From Sphingobacterium cavernae (GTDB lineage: Bacteria > Bacteroidota > Bacteroidia > Sphingobacteriales > Sphingobacteriaceae), in assembly GCF_008520265.1 (NCBI RefSeq), contig NZ_VIQM01000012.1, forward strand, positions 1-64,000: 64,000 bases of DNA, in the 5' to 3' direction. Below are positions 1 through 8,292 of this stretch, in pieces. A program made the translations under genes and the position numbers. The notes under the pieces were generated by a model, which worked only from the letters and a program-made list of their open reading frames with translations, had not been told where the DNA came from and searched no databases. The first letter of the stretch is position 1, and the number at the start of each line of letters is the position of its first letter.

Positions 1-111
1 ATCAACTTTATCGTAAATATCTTAGCTGGATTAGCAGCATACAGTTTCTTCCCTAAGAAACCTTCAATCAAATATCAAACGGTAAAAACTAACCAATTGT
101 ACGCTTTTTAA
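1..111 (+). mobile_element. IS982-family transposase, C-terminal fragment (cut by window edge)
   Basis: An open frame enters from the left edge and gives 36 residues before TAA at 109-111. It reads INFIVNILAGLAAYSFFPKK and ends in NQLYAF. From memory of the family, IS982-type DDE transposases of Bacteroidetes end in a similar way (a NF-VNL-GLIAYSF-PKKPS segment just before the stop). The rest of the gene lies outside the window. The stop is followed at once by the region leading to the reverse transcriptase gene, so the right end of the element probably falls within 112-130, perhaps at ATCGAATTCAGGTT; that end is inferred. Family assignment is moderately sure because only the tail is visible. 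Confidence 0.6.
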
Positions 112-182
112 TTATCGAATTCAGGTTGATAATTTTGTTGATAAAAACATTAAAAACAATTAAACTTCAGAAGAAGAATAGT

Positions 183-1766
183 ATGGAAGAGTCAATATTT
201 TTAAAATTAGGTTATTTTCCAAAAGAACTACCACCTCCTTTTAATACGACCAAGCTAGCCAAAAACATCGTAGAACTAAGATCAATATGGACCAGTACTT
301 TTAACAGACTTAATAAGACAGAACGACAGAAATACAGAGAAACAAACTCTTGTAAATATAATATTCCAAAAAATGGATACATAAGGAGGGTACTCCATAT
401 TCCAAATCCTTTTAGTCACATCCAACTTACAGAAGTTATTTCATCTAACTGGAATGATATCCAAACTAAGTTAAATAATTCAACAATATCTCACAGTAGG
501 CCTGTAGAAAATACTCTTTCTATCAGGTCATTAAAAACAAAAAGTAATTTTAGAGACTTCACTTTGGAGCGTTTGCTATTGTCAGCAGATATGCTATTCG
601 AAGTAAAAACTGATATTTCAAGGTTCTATAATAGTATTTACACGCACTCAATTCCTTGGGCGATCCACGGTAAAAGTGTAGCGAAAGAAAACAGAACAGA
701 TTTAGACCTATTGGGTAATAAGTTAGACAAAATTCTTCGGGAAGGAAATCATGGTCAGACAATGGGAATTCCTATTGGTCCTGACACCTCCCTAGTTATT
801 GCTGAGATTGTTCATAGCGAGATAGACAGGTCAATTCAAGAACAATTTCCGAGATTAAAATTTTTGAGATATATGGACGACCTATATGCATATTGCGACA
901 ACTTAGCAGAAGCTGAAAAGTTTATCAAAAATTACCAGATTTTGTTAAGTGAATATCAGCTTGAACTCAATGAGGAGAAAACAACCATCAGCCAAAAAAT
1001 ATTTGAATTCGAAAACAAATGGACATCACAACTATCTGCCTTCAAATTCAGAGGTACTATAGGACAGAAAACAGATATTGAGCGATTTGCCTCCATTACT
1101 TTTGATTTATATAAAAAATACCCGAATGACTCGATATTACTTTATGCCATCCAAATATTATCCAAGCAAGATATCATCGACAACTCTTGGGAAATATATC
1201 AGGCTATTCTTTTCAAAGTTTTGTTAGTAGAACCAAAGGCAATGGAAACTATCGCAAAAATTTTCATTAAAAATGAGAATAAGGTTGATAAAAAAATATT
1301 TAAAGGAATCTTAGACAAGATACTTGATGAAAATGCAGGTAAAAACCATCATTATGAACTATCGTGGGTACTCTGGTTAATGAAAGAGTTCTCTTTTAAA
1401 CTGACTAAAGCGCGAGCAGATATGATTGTAAAATCACAAGATAGCTTTTCTCTCTTATTATTATTGGATTTAAAATCTAATGGTATGATCTCAAGTCGTT
1501 TTGACACAGAAAAAATCAAAGATATGATTAGCCAAGATGCTTTATCTGGAGAGAAGTGGTTGCTAATCTATGAAGCTCTTCTAAAGGGTTGGATAGAATT
1601 AGATAATGACCTTTTATCAGACAATAAATTCTTTTCTATTATGAGAGAATTAAATATTTCTTTTTATGATGAGACATATACATCTCGACCAACGATCAAT
1701 GAGAATACAGTTCAAGAAAGATCAATTTATGATTTCTTAAATCCACCTATTTCCAGACCTTTTTAA
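183..1766 (+). CDS. Defence-type reverse transcriptase with helical C-terminal domain (Abi/DRT-like)
   Basis: RNA-directed DNA polymerase of 527 aa, first gene of a six-gene operon. The N-terminus carries a GYFPKELPPPFNT segment. Motif A is TDISRFYNS with Asp144, motif B is GIPIGPDTS, and motif C is RYMDD with Asp232 and Asp233, so the catalytic triad is present. After about residue 310 the protein is rich in predicted helices with no recognisable nuclease. This fits the alpha-repeat tails of abortive-infection and unknown-group defence RTs rather than retron or group II RTs. ATG 183 was chosen over the TTG at 126 because homologous-looking sequence starts at MEESIFLKLGYF. It lies 2 nt before the ATPase gene. 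Upstream space is too short for a retron msr-msd RNA. RT assignment is firm; the subclass is inference. Confidence 0.88.
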   Translation: MEESIFLKLGYFPKELPPPFNTTKLAKNIVELRSIWTSTFNRLNKTERQKYRETNSCKYNIPKNGYIRRVLHIPNPFSHIQLTEVISSNWNDIQTKLNNSTISHSRPVENTLSIRSLKTKSNFRDFTLERLLLSADMLFEVKTDISRFYNSIYTHSIPWAIHGKSVAKENRTDLDLLGNKLDKILREGNHGQTMGIPIGPDTSLVIAEIVHSEIDRSIQEQFPRLKFLRYMDDLYAYCDNLAEAEKFIKNYQILLSEYQLELNEEKTTISQKIFEFENKWTSQLSAFKFRGTIGQKTDIERFASITFDLYKKYPNDSILLYAIQILSKQDIIDNSWEIYQAILFKVLLVEPKAMETIAKIFIKNENKVDKKIFKGILDKILDENAGKNHHYELSWVLWLMKEFSFKLTKARADMIVKSQDSFSLLLLLDLKSNGMISSRFDTEKIKDMISQDALSGEKWLLIYEALLKGWIELDNDLLSDNKFFSIMRELNISFYDETYTSRPTINENTVQERSIYDFLNPPISRPF

Positions 1767-1768
1767 AC

Positions 1769-4225
1769 ATGAATGATTTTAAATTAATAGCAGTACGTCC
1801 CAGAAAAGGATGTTCGAAAGATATCTTGAAGAACCTAAAAGAAGATCACTACTACTTTTTTGACAATAATTACGAGCCCTCAGAAGACGATTTTATTAAA
1901 AAGAAAGACATATCCTACGGACATGTACCTCAAAATTTTTATTATGAAAGAAAAGAAGGCAACAGTACCTCGCTTAATCATGTAAACATACAAGCAGTTG
2001 TAGGCAAAAATGGTGAAGGTAAAAGTAGCCTTTTAGATTTTCTGATAAGAATTCTAAATAATTTTCATTTTTTAATTATCCCTGGTAGCTTTAACCAGCT
2101 ATTATTTATAAAAGACTTGTATGGGGAAATTTACTTCAGCTTAAACGAAAACATCTATAGAGTAAAATTCGTCAATGAAAACTCTCTATGTACCTTCGAT
2201 AGAAAAAAAGATGATAAGATAGAATCAACGAATATTTTAGATGAGCCAGAAGATGAATGGACATATAAAGAAATCTTGTTTTTTACTTTGGGGATAAATT
2301 ACTCATTATACTCATGGAACACAGAACATTACAAAAACGAAAAAGTTTCTTCCGCCCCCTCACTATACACAGACAATGGAATTTCTTTTGCAGAACAACA
2401 AAATTGGCTTAGGAGACTATTTCATAAAAACGATGGATATCTGACGCCAATCGCACTTCATCCATATAGAAACAAGGGAATTATTGATGTAAATAACGAA
2501 GAGTTTCTAACGAGACAAAGATTATTAAGCTTATGTATAAATCCAAAATTAAACTTTGATAAAATTAGCGAAGAGCAAAACTTCACGGATTTCGTAATCA
2601 GAGAGAAAGAAACAGATTATATCCTTAATATACTATCTTCTATATCATATGTTATTGATCCAAAAACGGCAACAGATATTTATAGTTTTGTAATCGACAA
2701 TATAGAGAAACACTATAGTTCATTAGTAAACGAGGACTTAATAAAAACAATTGATTACTTCAAGAACTTACCTCCTAATTTCCTTACAAACATTAATAAA
2801 ATCAATAGTGTTTTTAAAGACAAAACTCTAGGTGGCGAAAATCAAATTTCTAACTTCCCAAGAAGCAGAAGTGCTCTAGAAAATGATTTAAACCTAAGAG
2901 GTCTCACAGAAGAAAATCATAATACCATTATAGACTTCGTTGAAATATTCGAAGAGGACTTACCATATATTAATGATAGAATTCTTATTTTATCATTTTA
3001 TATAACTGAAATTTATGAAATCTGGAAACAGGTAATTTATAAAAATGGAATCAATGACATTGAAAAAGGTGAAATAGAAAAATGTTTAAATTATTTAACA
3101 TATAAAACGCTATCAATAACAAATAAGTATCCGAAATACAAAGAAAGACTACCTTTTGACGGTATATACATTTTCTCAAGTAAAACAGTGGAATACTATC
3201 AAAGTCTAAGGGAAGTATGTAACGGGTATATCACTTCTTTACTAAATGACCGAAGTCATATTACACTAAAATTATTTCAAACCCTAAATTACGTATGTAA
3301 TTTTAATAAGGTAAAATATCCTCATGATTATAGTAAACTATTTAGAGACTTAAAAAAAGATAATCTAACAAAAGAGAGTTTCGAAATAAAAATCGAAAAG
3401 TATACATCCGTAGTACACTCATTATATGAATCATATTCTAATAAAAAAGAAAATAATACAATTAGCATTGAAAGATTCTACTTAGAATTTTTACCCCCTC
3501 CTATTTTTTTTGTAGACTTAAATATCAAGAACGAAGAAGGACAAAAAACAACATTTGACTCTCTTAGCTCTGGAGAAAGGCAACTGATCAACGTTACAAG
3601 TTCTATTGTTTACCACTTAAAAAATATCGATTCAATAGATAATAGCAATGAGCACTATGAATTGTTTTCATATAATTACATTAATATTGTACTAGATGAA
3701 ATCGAGCTTTACTTTCATCCTGACTATCAGAGGCAATTTATTAGTCGATTATTATTCTTGTTAAACCACGTTCATTTTTCAAATGTAAAAGCATTAAATA
3801 TCTTAATGATTACCCACTCTCCTTTTATACTAAGTGATATACCGAAAAACAATGTATTATTCTTAGAAAAAGGCAAGCAGTCATACCCTATGTCCGAGAA
3901 CACATTCGGTGCTAATATACATACTTTGCTTCAGCATGGCTTCTTCTTGAACAGTGTGCCTATTGGCGAGTTTGCAAAGAATAAGATCAATGATCTTTTT
4001 GATACTCTTCACAATAAAGACCTTAATGACGAATCTTTCCATGATATTGAACAACGGATACTTCTAGTCAGCGAACCTTTCATAAAGTCTCAATTATTAA
4101 AGTTATATCATGAAAGAAAACCTCAAAAAAAAACACCTAGAGACGAAGTTTATATATCCTTAATGGAACGAATTAATTACTTAGAAAAACGTTTAGATGA
4201 TATCAATAATCAAAGATCAAAATAA
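1769..4225 (+). CDS. PtuA-like AAA/ABC-type ATPase of a Septu-like module
   Basis: Large P-loop ATPase of 818 aa. Walker A is GKNGEGKSS at about residues 79-87, an ABC-like signature LSSGERQLIN lies at about 599-608, and Walker B is IVLDEIELYFHP with Asp643-Glu644. It is followed by an H-loop-like ITHSPFILSDIP. Between the two halves sits a long, mostly helical insertion. The architecture matches the SMC/ABC-type ATPases (AAA_15/AAA_21, PtuA, OLD-like) found in Septu and in type I-A retrons. No TOPRIM domain is apparent. The start is 2 nt after the RT stop and the end overlaps the HNH gene by 29 nt, so expression is coupled. It probably forms the sensor or clamp partner of the following HNH nuclease. 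ATPase call is firm; PtuA identity is inferred from pairing and motifs. Confidence 0.85.
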   Translation: MNDFKLIAVRPRKGCSKDILKNLKEDHYYFFDNNYEPSEDDFIKKKDISYGHVPQNFYYERKEGNSTSLNHVNIQAVVGKNGEGKSSLLDFLIRILNNFHFLIIPGSFNQLLFIKDLYGEIYFSLNENIYRVKFVNENSLCTFDRKKDDKIESTNILDEPEDEWTYKEILFFTLGINYSLYSWNTEHYKNEKVSSAPSLYTDNGISFAEQQNWLRRLFHKNDGYLTPIALHPYRNKGIIDVNNEEFLTRQRLLSLCINPKLNFDKISEEQNFTDFVIREKETDYILNILSSISYVIDPKTATDIYSFVIDNIEKHYSSLVNEDLIKTIDYFKNLPPNFLTNINKINSVFKDKTLGGENQISNFPRSRSALENDLNLRGLTEENHNTIIDFVEIFEEDLPYINDRILILSFYITEIYEIWKQVIYKNGINDIEKGEIEKCLNYLTYKTLSITNKYPKYKERLPFDGIYIFSSKTVEYYQSLREVCNGYITSLLNDRSHITLKLFQTLNYVCNFNKVKYPHDYSKLFRDLKKDNLTKESFEIKIEKYTSVVHSLYESYSNKKENNTISIERFYLEFLPPPIFFVDLNIKNEEGQKTTFDSLSSGERQLINVTSSIVYHLKNIDSIDNSNEHYELFSYNYINIVLDEIELYFHPDYQRQFISRLLFLLNHVHFSNVKALNILMITHSPFILSDIPKNNVLFLEKGKQSYPMSENTFGANIHTLLQHGFFLNSVPIGEFAKNKINDLFDTLHNKDLNDESFHDIEQRILLVSEPFIKSQLLKLYHERKPQKKTPRDEVYISLMERINYLEKRLDDINNQRSK

Positions 4226-5210
4226 GCTAGATCAACTCGCACAAGAGTACCTTGCAGAGGTAAAATCGTATTTTAATATTCCCAAAAAAAACAGATTAGC
4301 AACTATTTCTAAAGGTAAAAGAAGACTGGAGTTCAGAATGATAAAATATTTAGATGAACACCTTGAGGAGATTATTCTTTGTACTCCATCTAACTTAAAA
4401 GCAAAGCACGCTGATTTTATCGATTCTTTTAAATTGAATCTCAACGGAAATAATCAGCATCGAAATCAATTCAAGGCATTTAAAGAAAGAATGGAGAACT
4501 ACTTTAAACGCATTTTATCAAAGAAAATCACGAAGAATCAGGAAGAAATATCGATTGGGCGATGGCTTACAAAAAAAATAGAGGTAAGTGTATGCCCATA
4601 TTGTAACCATAATTATACTCTAACAGTAAATGATTTTGAAAATGACGTAAATTTTAGACCAGAATTTGACCATTTTCTACCAAAGTCAATTTACCCAATA
4701 CTTGCTTTGAGTTTCTATAACTTAGTACCAAGCTGTTCTATATGTAACAAACTTAAAAGCAGTAAAGAAGTAAGGCATACACCTTATAACTTAACTGAAA
4801 ATACTCCTATAAAATTCGAGTTCTATGGCTACAACAAAGAGCAAATAGAAAACGATGACGAAGATCAGACAAAAAAACACTTACTAGGCTTAGGAAAAAA
4901 CTACGATTCAATATATATCAAAGCAATTTCAGAGCCCCCATCCACGAGCCCAAACTGCAATATTAAAGTATTAGGGATCGAGCAAGTCTACAATCATCAT
5001 ACAGATTATGTTCAAGAAATAATGGACAAAGCACAACAGTACAACATAAATAGCTACGAAGCAATGATAAATACCTATAAAGGCTTAGGAAAGACAGAAG
5101 CAGAAATCGATAGAATAATATGGAGCTCTTATCTGGATGATCATTCCAAACGGCCACTTTCTAAACTAACCCATGATCTTTTAATACAATTAGGGGTAAA
5201 AAATGGATAG
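4197..5210 (+). CDS. PtuB-like HNH endonuclease
   Basis: Putative DNA-cutting effector of 337 aa. A zinc-ribbon HNH fold is visible: CPYC at residues 133-136, then FDHFLPKS with Asp158-His159, then a second pair in SCSICNKLKSS at Cys180 and Cys183. The DH-PK and LVPSCSICN signature is that of PtuB-type nucleases, which act with a PtuA ATPase. The N-terminal 125 residues are helical and charged. The gene overlaps the ATPase by 29 nt and the next gene by 8 nt. PtuB proteins known from Septu and retron Ec78 systems recognise or cut nucleic acid after ATPase activation; the target here cannot be read from sequence. Confidence 0.85.
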   Translation: MISIIKDQNKLDQLAQEYLAEVKSYFNIPKKNRLATISKGKRRLEFRMIKYLDEHLEEIILCTPSNLKAKHADFIDSFKLNLNGNNQHRNQFKAFKERMENYFKRILSKKITKNQEEISIGRWLTKKIEVSVCPYCNHNYTLTVNDFENDVNFRPEFDHFLPKSIYPILALSFYNLVPSCSICNKLKSSKEVRHTPYNLTENTPIKFEFYGYNKEQIENDDEDQTKKHLLGLGKNYDSIYIKAISEPPSTSPNCNIKVLGIEQVYNHHTDYVQEIMDKAQQYNINSYEAMINTYKGLGKTEAEIDRIIWSSYLDDHSKRPLSKLTHDLLIQLGVKNG

Positions 5211-6078
5211 ATACACTATACTCGTTGGTAATGACATCAACAATATCTCACCCGGCGTAAGTTGGGGAGATTTATTAATGAATATAAAAGCAAAATATAA
5301 CGTTCCTCTTCTTGCTAATGGTAACAAACCATTCCCAATGCTATATGAGGAGATATTCCTTCATGCTATTAAAGAAAACAATATTGATGAAACACAACTA
5401 AAAATCTATATTGGAGAGGAAATTTCGCGGATATCTCAAAATAAAATACACAGTTTAATAAGAGAATTATCTACGGACAACATTCTTACGACAAATTATG
5501 AATTCAGTCTAGAGGGGGGAATTCCGAAAGTTAATACCAGTTTGGTAAAAGAGACCGCATACAGTGTATTTCGACAGTATGAGGTTAATAGCAAAAAGTA
5601 CTGGCATATCCATGGAGACTGTAATGTTCCCGCCTCTATAAATTTAGGATATGAGCATTATTGCGGTCAGTTGCAGAAAATGAGGGATTATGTTGTAAAT
5701 GGCCCTAATTACACATCAAAGAGAATACATAAAGAATCGCTCATCAGGAGGTTGAAAAAGCAAGAAAAACTTAATCTCCAATCTTGGATTGATTTATTCT
5801 TCACGAGCGATGTCCATATTTTTGGACTAGCTTTAGATTTTGTAGAAATAGATATTTGGTGGTTATTGACTTACCGAGCTCGATGTAAATATTACAAGAA
5901 AAATAGCTTTATTGAAAATAAACTATACTACTATATTCCTCATAAATATGTCGAAGACTCTACTGATAAGATTCAATTACTGGAAGCTAATGACGTTAAT
6001 ATTATTATCATCGAGATCGATGATATTGCGGAATATTATCAAGACGTAATACATAAAATACGGTCAAAGTATGATTGA
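5203..6078 (+). CDS. SIR2-like (NADase-type) protein
   Basis: Protein of 291 aa with the order of motifs of defence SIR2 domains: an N-terminal LVGNDIN loop, NILTTNYE at about residues 93-100 (the TTNYD motif of the family, here ending in Glu), YWHIHGD at about 133-139 holding the putative catalytic His, and HIFGLALDFVEID at about 205-217, the usual G-S-D segment. SIR2 domains in Thoeris, DSR and similar systems hydrolyse NAD+ to stop phage spread, so an NADase role is the natural inference. It overlaps the HNH gene by 8 nt and the next gene by 8 nt. No membrane or additional effector domain is seen. Family call is fairly firm; activity is not proven because the Asp of TTNYD is replaced. Confidence 0.78.
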   Translation: MDRYTILVGNDINNISPGVSWGDLLMNIKAKYNVPLLANGNKPFPMLYEEIFLHAIKENNIDETQLKIYIGEEISRISQNKIHSLIRELSTDNILTTNYEFSLEGGIPKVNTSLVKETAYSVFRQYEVNSKKYWHIHGDCNVPASINLGYEHYCGQLQKMRDYVVNGPNYTSKRIHKESLIRRLKKQEKLNLQSWIDLFFTSDVHIFGLALDFVEIDIWWLLTYRARCKYYKKNSFIENKLYYYIPHKYVEDSTDKIQLLEANDVNIIIIEIDDIAEYYQDVIHKIRSKYD

Positions 6079-7102
6079 TTTTGAAAAGCATGGCAGTCTA
6101 TTAGAAGAGTTCAAAATTGCCAACAAATTAATACGTTTAGGATTTGGTGAACTACAGAACATCGACGGAACAAATGATTTCTATTTTCTTCCATTTCAGC
6201 TGTTATCTCAGGGATTTGAGCGAATTATGAAGGCTTACATCTGTACTGTTTACTATCATCGTCAGGAAGAGTACCCTAATTATGAATACCTAAAGTCTCT
6301 AGGTCATGATTTAAGTAAGTTACTCAATGAGATTATTGAACATTATTATGAGAGAAGTGATCAACACCAGTTGTTGTTAGATCAGAAGCTGTTAGATGAC
6401 GATAAAGATTTTTGGAAGTTACTCTCCATTATCTCTGAGTTTGGCAAATTTGCACGTTATCACCATTTTGATATTATAACAGGGCACAAAAAACCAAGTA
6501 TCAACACGGTAAAATCTTGGACGGATTTTGAAAGCCGCCTAATTGAAAGATTGGAAATACCTACTAAAAAAATATTTGATCCAGATCCTAAATCCTTAAA
6601 TGAAGTATATGCTGAAGTAGCCCGATATATCATTGTAAAATTTGAAAGCTTTGTATCAACACTCGGGAGACAAATTATCTTTGAAATAGCGGGTATCTAC
6701 GGCAAGCAGGTTTCCTCAATTGGGCTTTATGATTTTGGATTACTTTATCAAGATGATTTTGGATTGACTAACTATAGAGTGAATACTTCGAATTATAACG
6801 AGAAACTAAAGCCCAAAACACCATTTACTTTAATCGATAGAATCAAAAGATTCTTGAATACTGACGTTAAATACAAGACTATAAAGAAAGAAGAGTATCA
6901 AGGAAGCTGGCCCTTCTATTCTGACAAGGTAACCGTACAGTGTGAGCGGAAAGTTTGGTGTACTATAATCATTGAAGGGAATCAGTATGCACTCAATGGC
7001 TCCGCAAAAAGTAAATACAAATTAGAGAATCCACACGACGCAGGCATGGCTATTCTTGGAATATCACTTGGTGATTTTATAATTATAGCTAGGAGTTTGT
7101 AA
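6071..7102 (+). CDS. Uncharacterised operon protein, possible HEPN-like N-terminal domain
   Basis: 343 aa, overlapping the SIR2-like gene by 8 nt. The N-terminal part is helical, with LSQGFERIMKAYIC at about residues 45-58 and LKSLGHDLSKLLNEI at about 76-90. A K-GHDL-LL pattern of this kind is common in HEPN or AbiU2-like helical bundles. The C-terminal third is predicted beta-rich (VTVQCERKVWCTIIIEGNQY) and ends at residue 343 with a hydrophobic strand. No catalytic RX4-6H motif can be pointed to. I do not recognise a named family for the full length. Its position between two recognisable defence proteins suggests a structural or regulatory subunit of the same system, which is inference. Confidence 0.7.
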   Translation: MIDFEKHGSLLEEFKIANKLIRLGFGELQNIDGTNDFYFLPFQLLSQGFERIMKAYICTVYYHRQEEYPNYEYLKSLGHDLSKLLNEIIEHYYERSDQHQLLLDQKLLDDDKDFWKLLSIISEFGKFARYHHFDIITGHKKPSINTVKSWTDFESRLIERLEIPTKKIFDPDPKSLNEVYAEVARYIIVKFESFVSTLGRQIIFEIAGIYGKQVSSIGLYDFGLLYQDDFGLTNYRVNTSNYNEKLKPKTPFTLIDRIKRFLNTDVKYKTIKKEEYQGSWPFYSDKVTVQCERKVWCTIIIEGNQYALNGSAKSKYKLENPHDAGMAILGISLGDFIIIARSL

Positions 7103-7112
7103 CTAATAATTT

Positions 7113-7667
7113 ATGATGAGTGATGAACTAATCAAGCATCGATCTCTAAATCCTTTATATGAATGGGCTGTATGGGGACACCTTTCGAACAAAAGGGAAT
7201 TAGAATTGATTCTTCTTAAAGGACATTTAATGATTGAGAGCACTTTAGAAGCTTGTTTGTCCGAGAAGATGGAAAATAGATTTAATGAATTGTCATTTTT
7301 CAAGAAAATAAAAATATTCGAAGAAATGACATTCGAAAATAAGACCAAACACAATTTCATAATAGAATGTTTAAATCAATTGAATGTGATTCGCAATGAA
7401 CTAGCTCACGATGCCCTCTTTGAGATGGACGAATCGAATATTATGGATTGGTCAGAAGAAATACATAAGGAATTGTTCGGGACGAAATATAGCAAATACA
7501 CAATACGCACAAAATTCATTCATGCCTTTTCTTTTTTAGCAATCAACATCCTAGAAATGGATAGTTTAAAATACAGAATGATATCTCAGATTAATGAGAC
7601 CACTACACCAACTCCACCGCTTGTAGCTCTGCTGCCAGACGATGAAGCCCCTCTTCTATCTTCTTAA
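7113..7667 (+). CDS. HEPN-type protein with RNxxxH motif, tail antisense to hicB
   Basis: 184 aa; ATG 7113 or 7116 follows the previous stop by 10 nt. Residues 20-110 are helical and contain IRNELAHDALFEM at about 92-104. The RNELAH hexamer fits the R-x4-6-H motif of HEPN ribonucleases and of MAE_28990/AbiV-like helical proteins. HEPN proteins are frequent RNase toxins, and AbiA-type RTs are often linked to HEPN domains. The last 25 residues (from about ETTTPTPPL) are low complexity and are encoded opposite the 3' end of hicB, with 65 nt of overlap. This suggests that the native C-terminus was replaced when the island joined the hicAB locus. HEPN call moderate; possible loss of function at the tail. 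Confidence 0.65.
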   Translation: MMSDELIKHRSLNPLYEWAVWGHLSNKRELELILLKGHLMIESTLEACLSEKMENRFNELSFFKKIKIFEEMTFENKTKHNFIIECLNQLNVIRNELAHDALFEMDESNIMDWSEEIHKELFGTKYSKYTIRTKFIHAFSFLAINILEMDSLKYRMISQINETTTPTPPLVALLPDDEAPLLSS

Positions 7668-8004
7668 GCTGAGGCTGGCGAGGTTTCTTTAGCCCCGAGG
7701 AGTAATGTTGTAGCTGACGCTGATTGATCCCAGTAATCTTTTCTAAAGCGGCATTGGTAAAGATCCCTTTGTAATAGCTGAGAAAACTCTCTGCATCAAA
7801 GTGGTACACGATCTCATACTTACCTTTGAGTATGGATGGTATATTGTCATCTGTAAACTCCTCGGTAATGATCGCTATGGCATCTAAGATAGATTGCTTG
7901 GCCTCTTCGACGGTATCACCACCACCATAGATGCCTGCGGCATTCTCTGCGTAGGCGCTGAACATGTCTTGGCTACGTTCGATAATGATCTTTAATGTTT
8001 TCAT
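7603..8004 (-). CDS. hicB: HicB-type antitoxin
   Basis: 133 aa. The N-terminal 60 residues form the HicB RNase H-like fold: IIIERSQDMFSAYAENAAGI, then YGGGDTVEEAKQSILDAI. The C-terminal half has a helix-turn-helix-like segment (ALEKITGINQRQLQHYSSG) that probably binds its own promoter. It neutralises the HicA mRNA interferase encoded just upstream in the same direction, 39 nt away. Bases 7603-7667 are also the end of the convergent HEPN gene. The locus looks richer in GC than the RT operon beside it, consistent with different origins. Operator-like repeats lie over the promoter at 8293-8343. Confidence 0.9.
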   Translation of the reverse strand: MKTLKIIIERSQDMFSAYAENAAGIYGGGDTVEEAKQSILDAIAIITEEFTDDNIPSILKGKYEIVYHFDAESFLSYYKGIFTNAALEKITGINQRQLQHYSSGLKKPRQPQLKKIEEGLHRLAAELQAVELV

Positions 8005-8043
8005 ATCTGTTTATTTTCTATTATCATGGGGATCGGGAGCTAA

Positions 8044-8220
8044 TTAAAGCCCCAGATCCTTCATGATTTTCTTGCGAAGGCCCTCTCCTATCTCTTTGCT
8101 ACCATGATAAGGAACTGGATAGGTCTTTCCATCCTTCTCATAAATGTAATGAGATCCTTTGGTACGGATATGGATCCAGCCATTGTTTCGCAATAATCTG
8201 TGGAACTCACTTGATTTCAT
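8044..8220 (-). CDS. hicA: HicA-type mRNA interferase toxin
   Basis: 58 aa. It has the compact HicA double-stranded-RNA-binding fold: MKSSEFHRLLRNNGWIHIR, then TKGSHYIYEK with the catalytic His in KGSHYIY, then YPVPYHGSKEIGEGLRKKI. HicA cleaves mRNA in a ribosome-independent manner and is held by HicB. Gene order (toxin first, antitoxin second) is the classical one. A promoter with TACCTTTG and an upstream TTTTG sits 70-105 nt before the ATG. The length is normal for the family and no lesion is seen. Confidence 0.92.
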   Translation of the reverse strand: MKSSEFHRLLRNNGWIHIRTKGSHYIYEKDGKTYPVPYHGSKEIGEGLRKKIMKDLGL

Positions 8221-8292
8221 AATGAAAAAGTTTTAAATGTGCCTGGATAATTTATGCCTTAAACCACCAATCACACCTCGAACTCCACAATA

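Noticed and set aside
183-1766. Calling the RT a retron RT with type I-A effectors
   Set aside because: No room for msr-msd upstream and a long helical C-terminus; only the ATPase-HNH partners recall type I-A.
1769-4225. Calling the ATPase an OLD-family nuclease
   Set aside because: No TOPRIM motif seen after Walker B, and an HNH partner is present.
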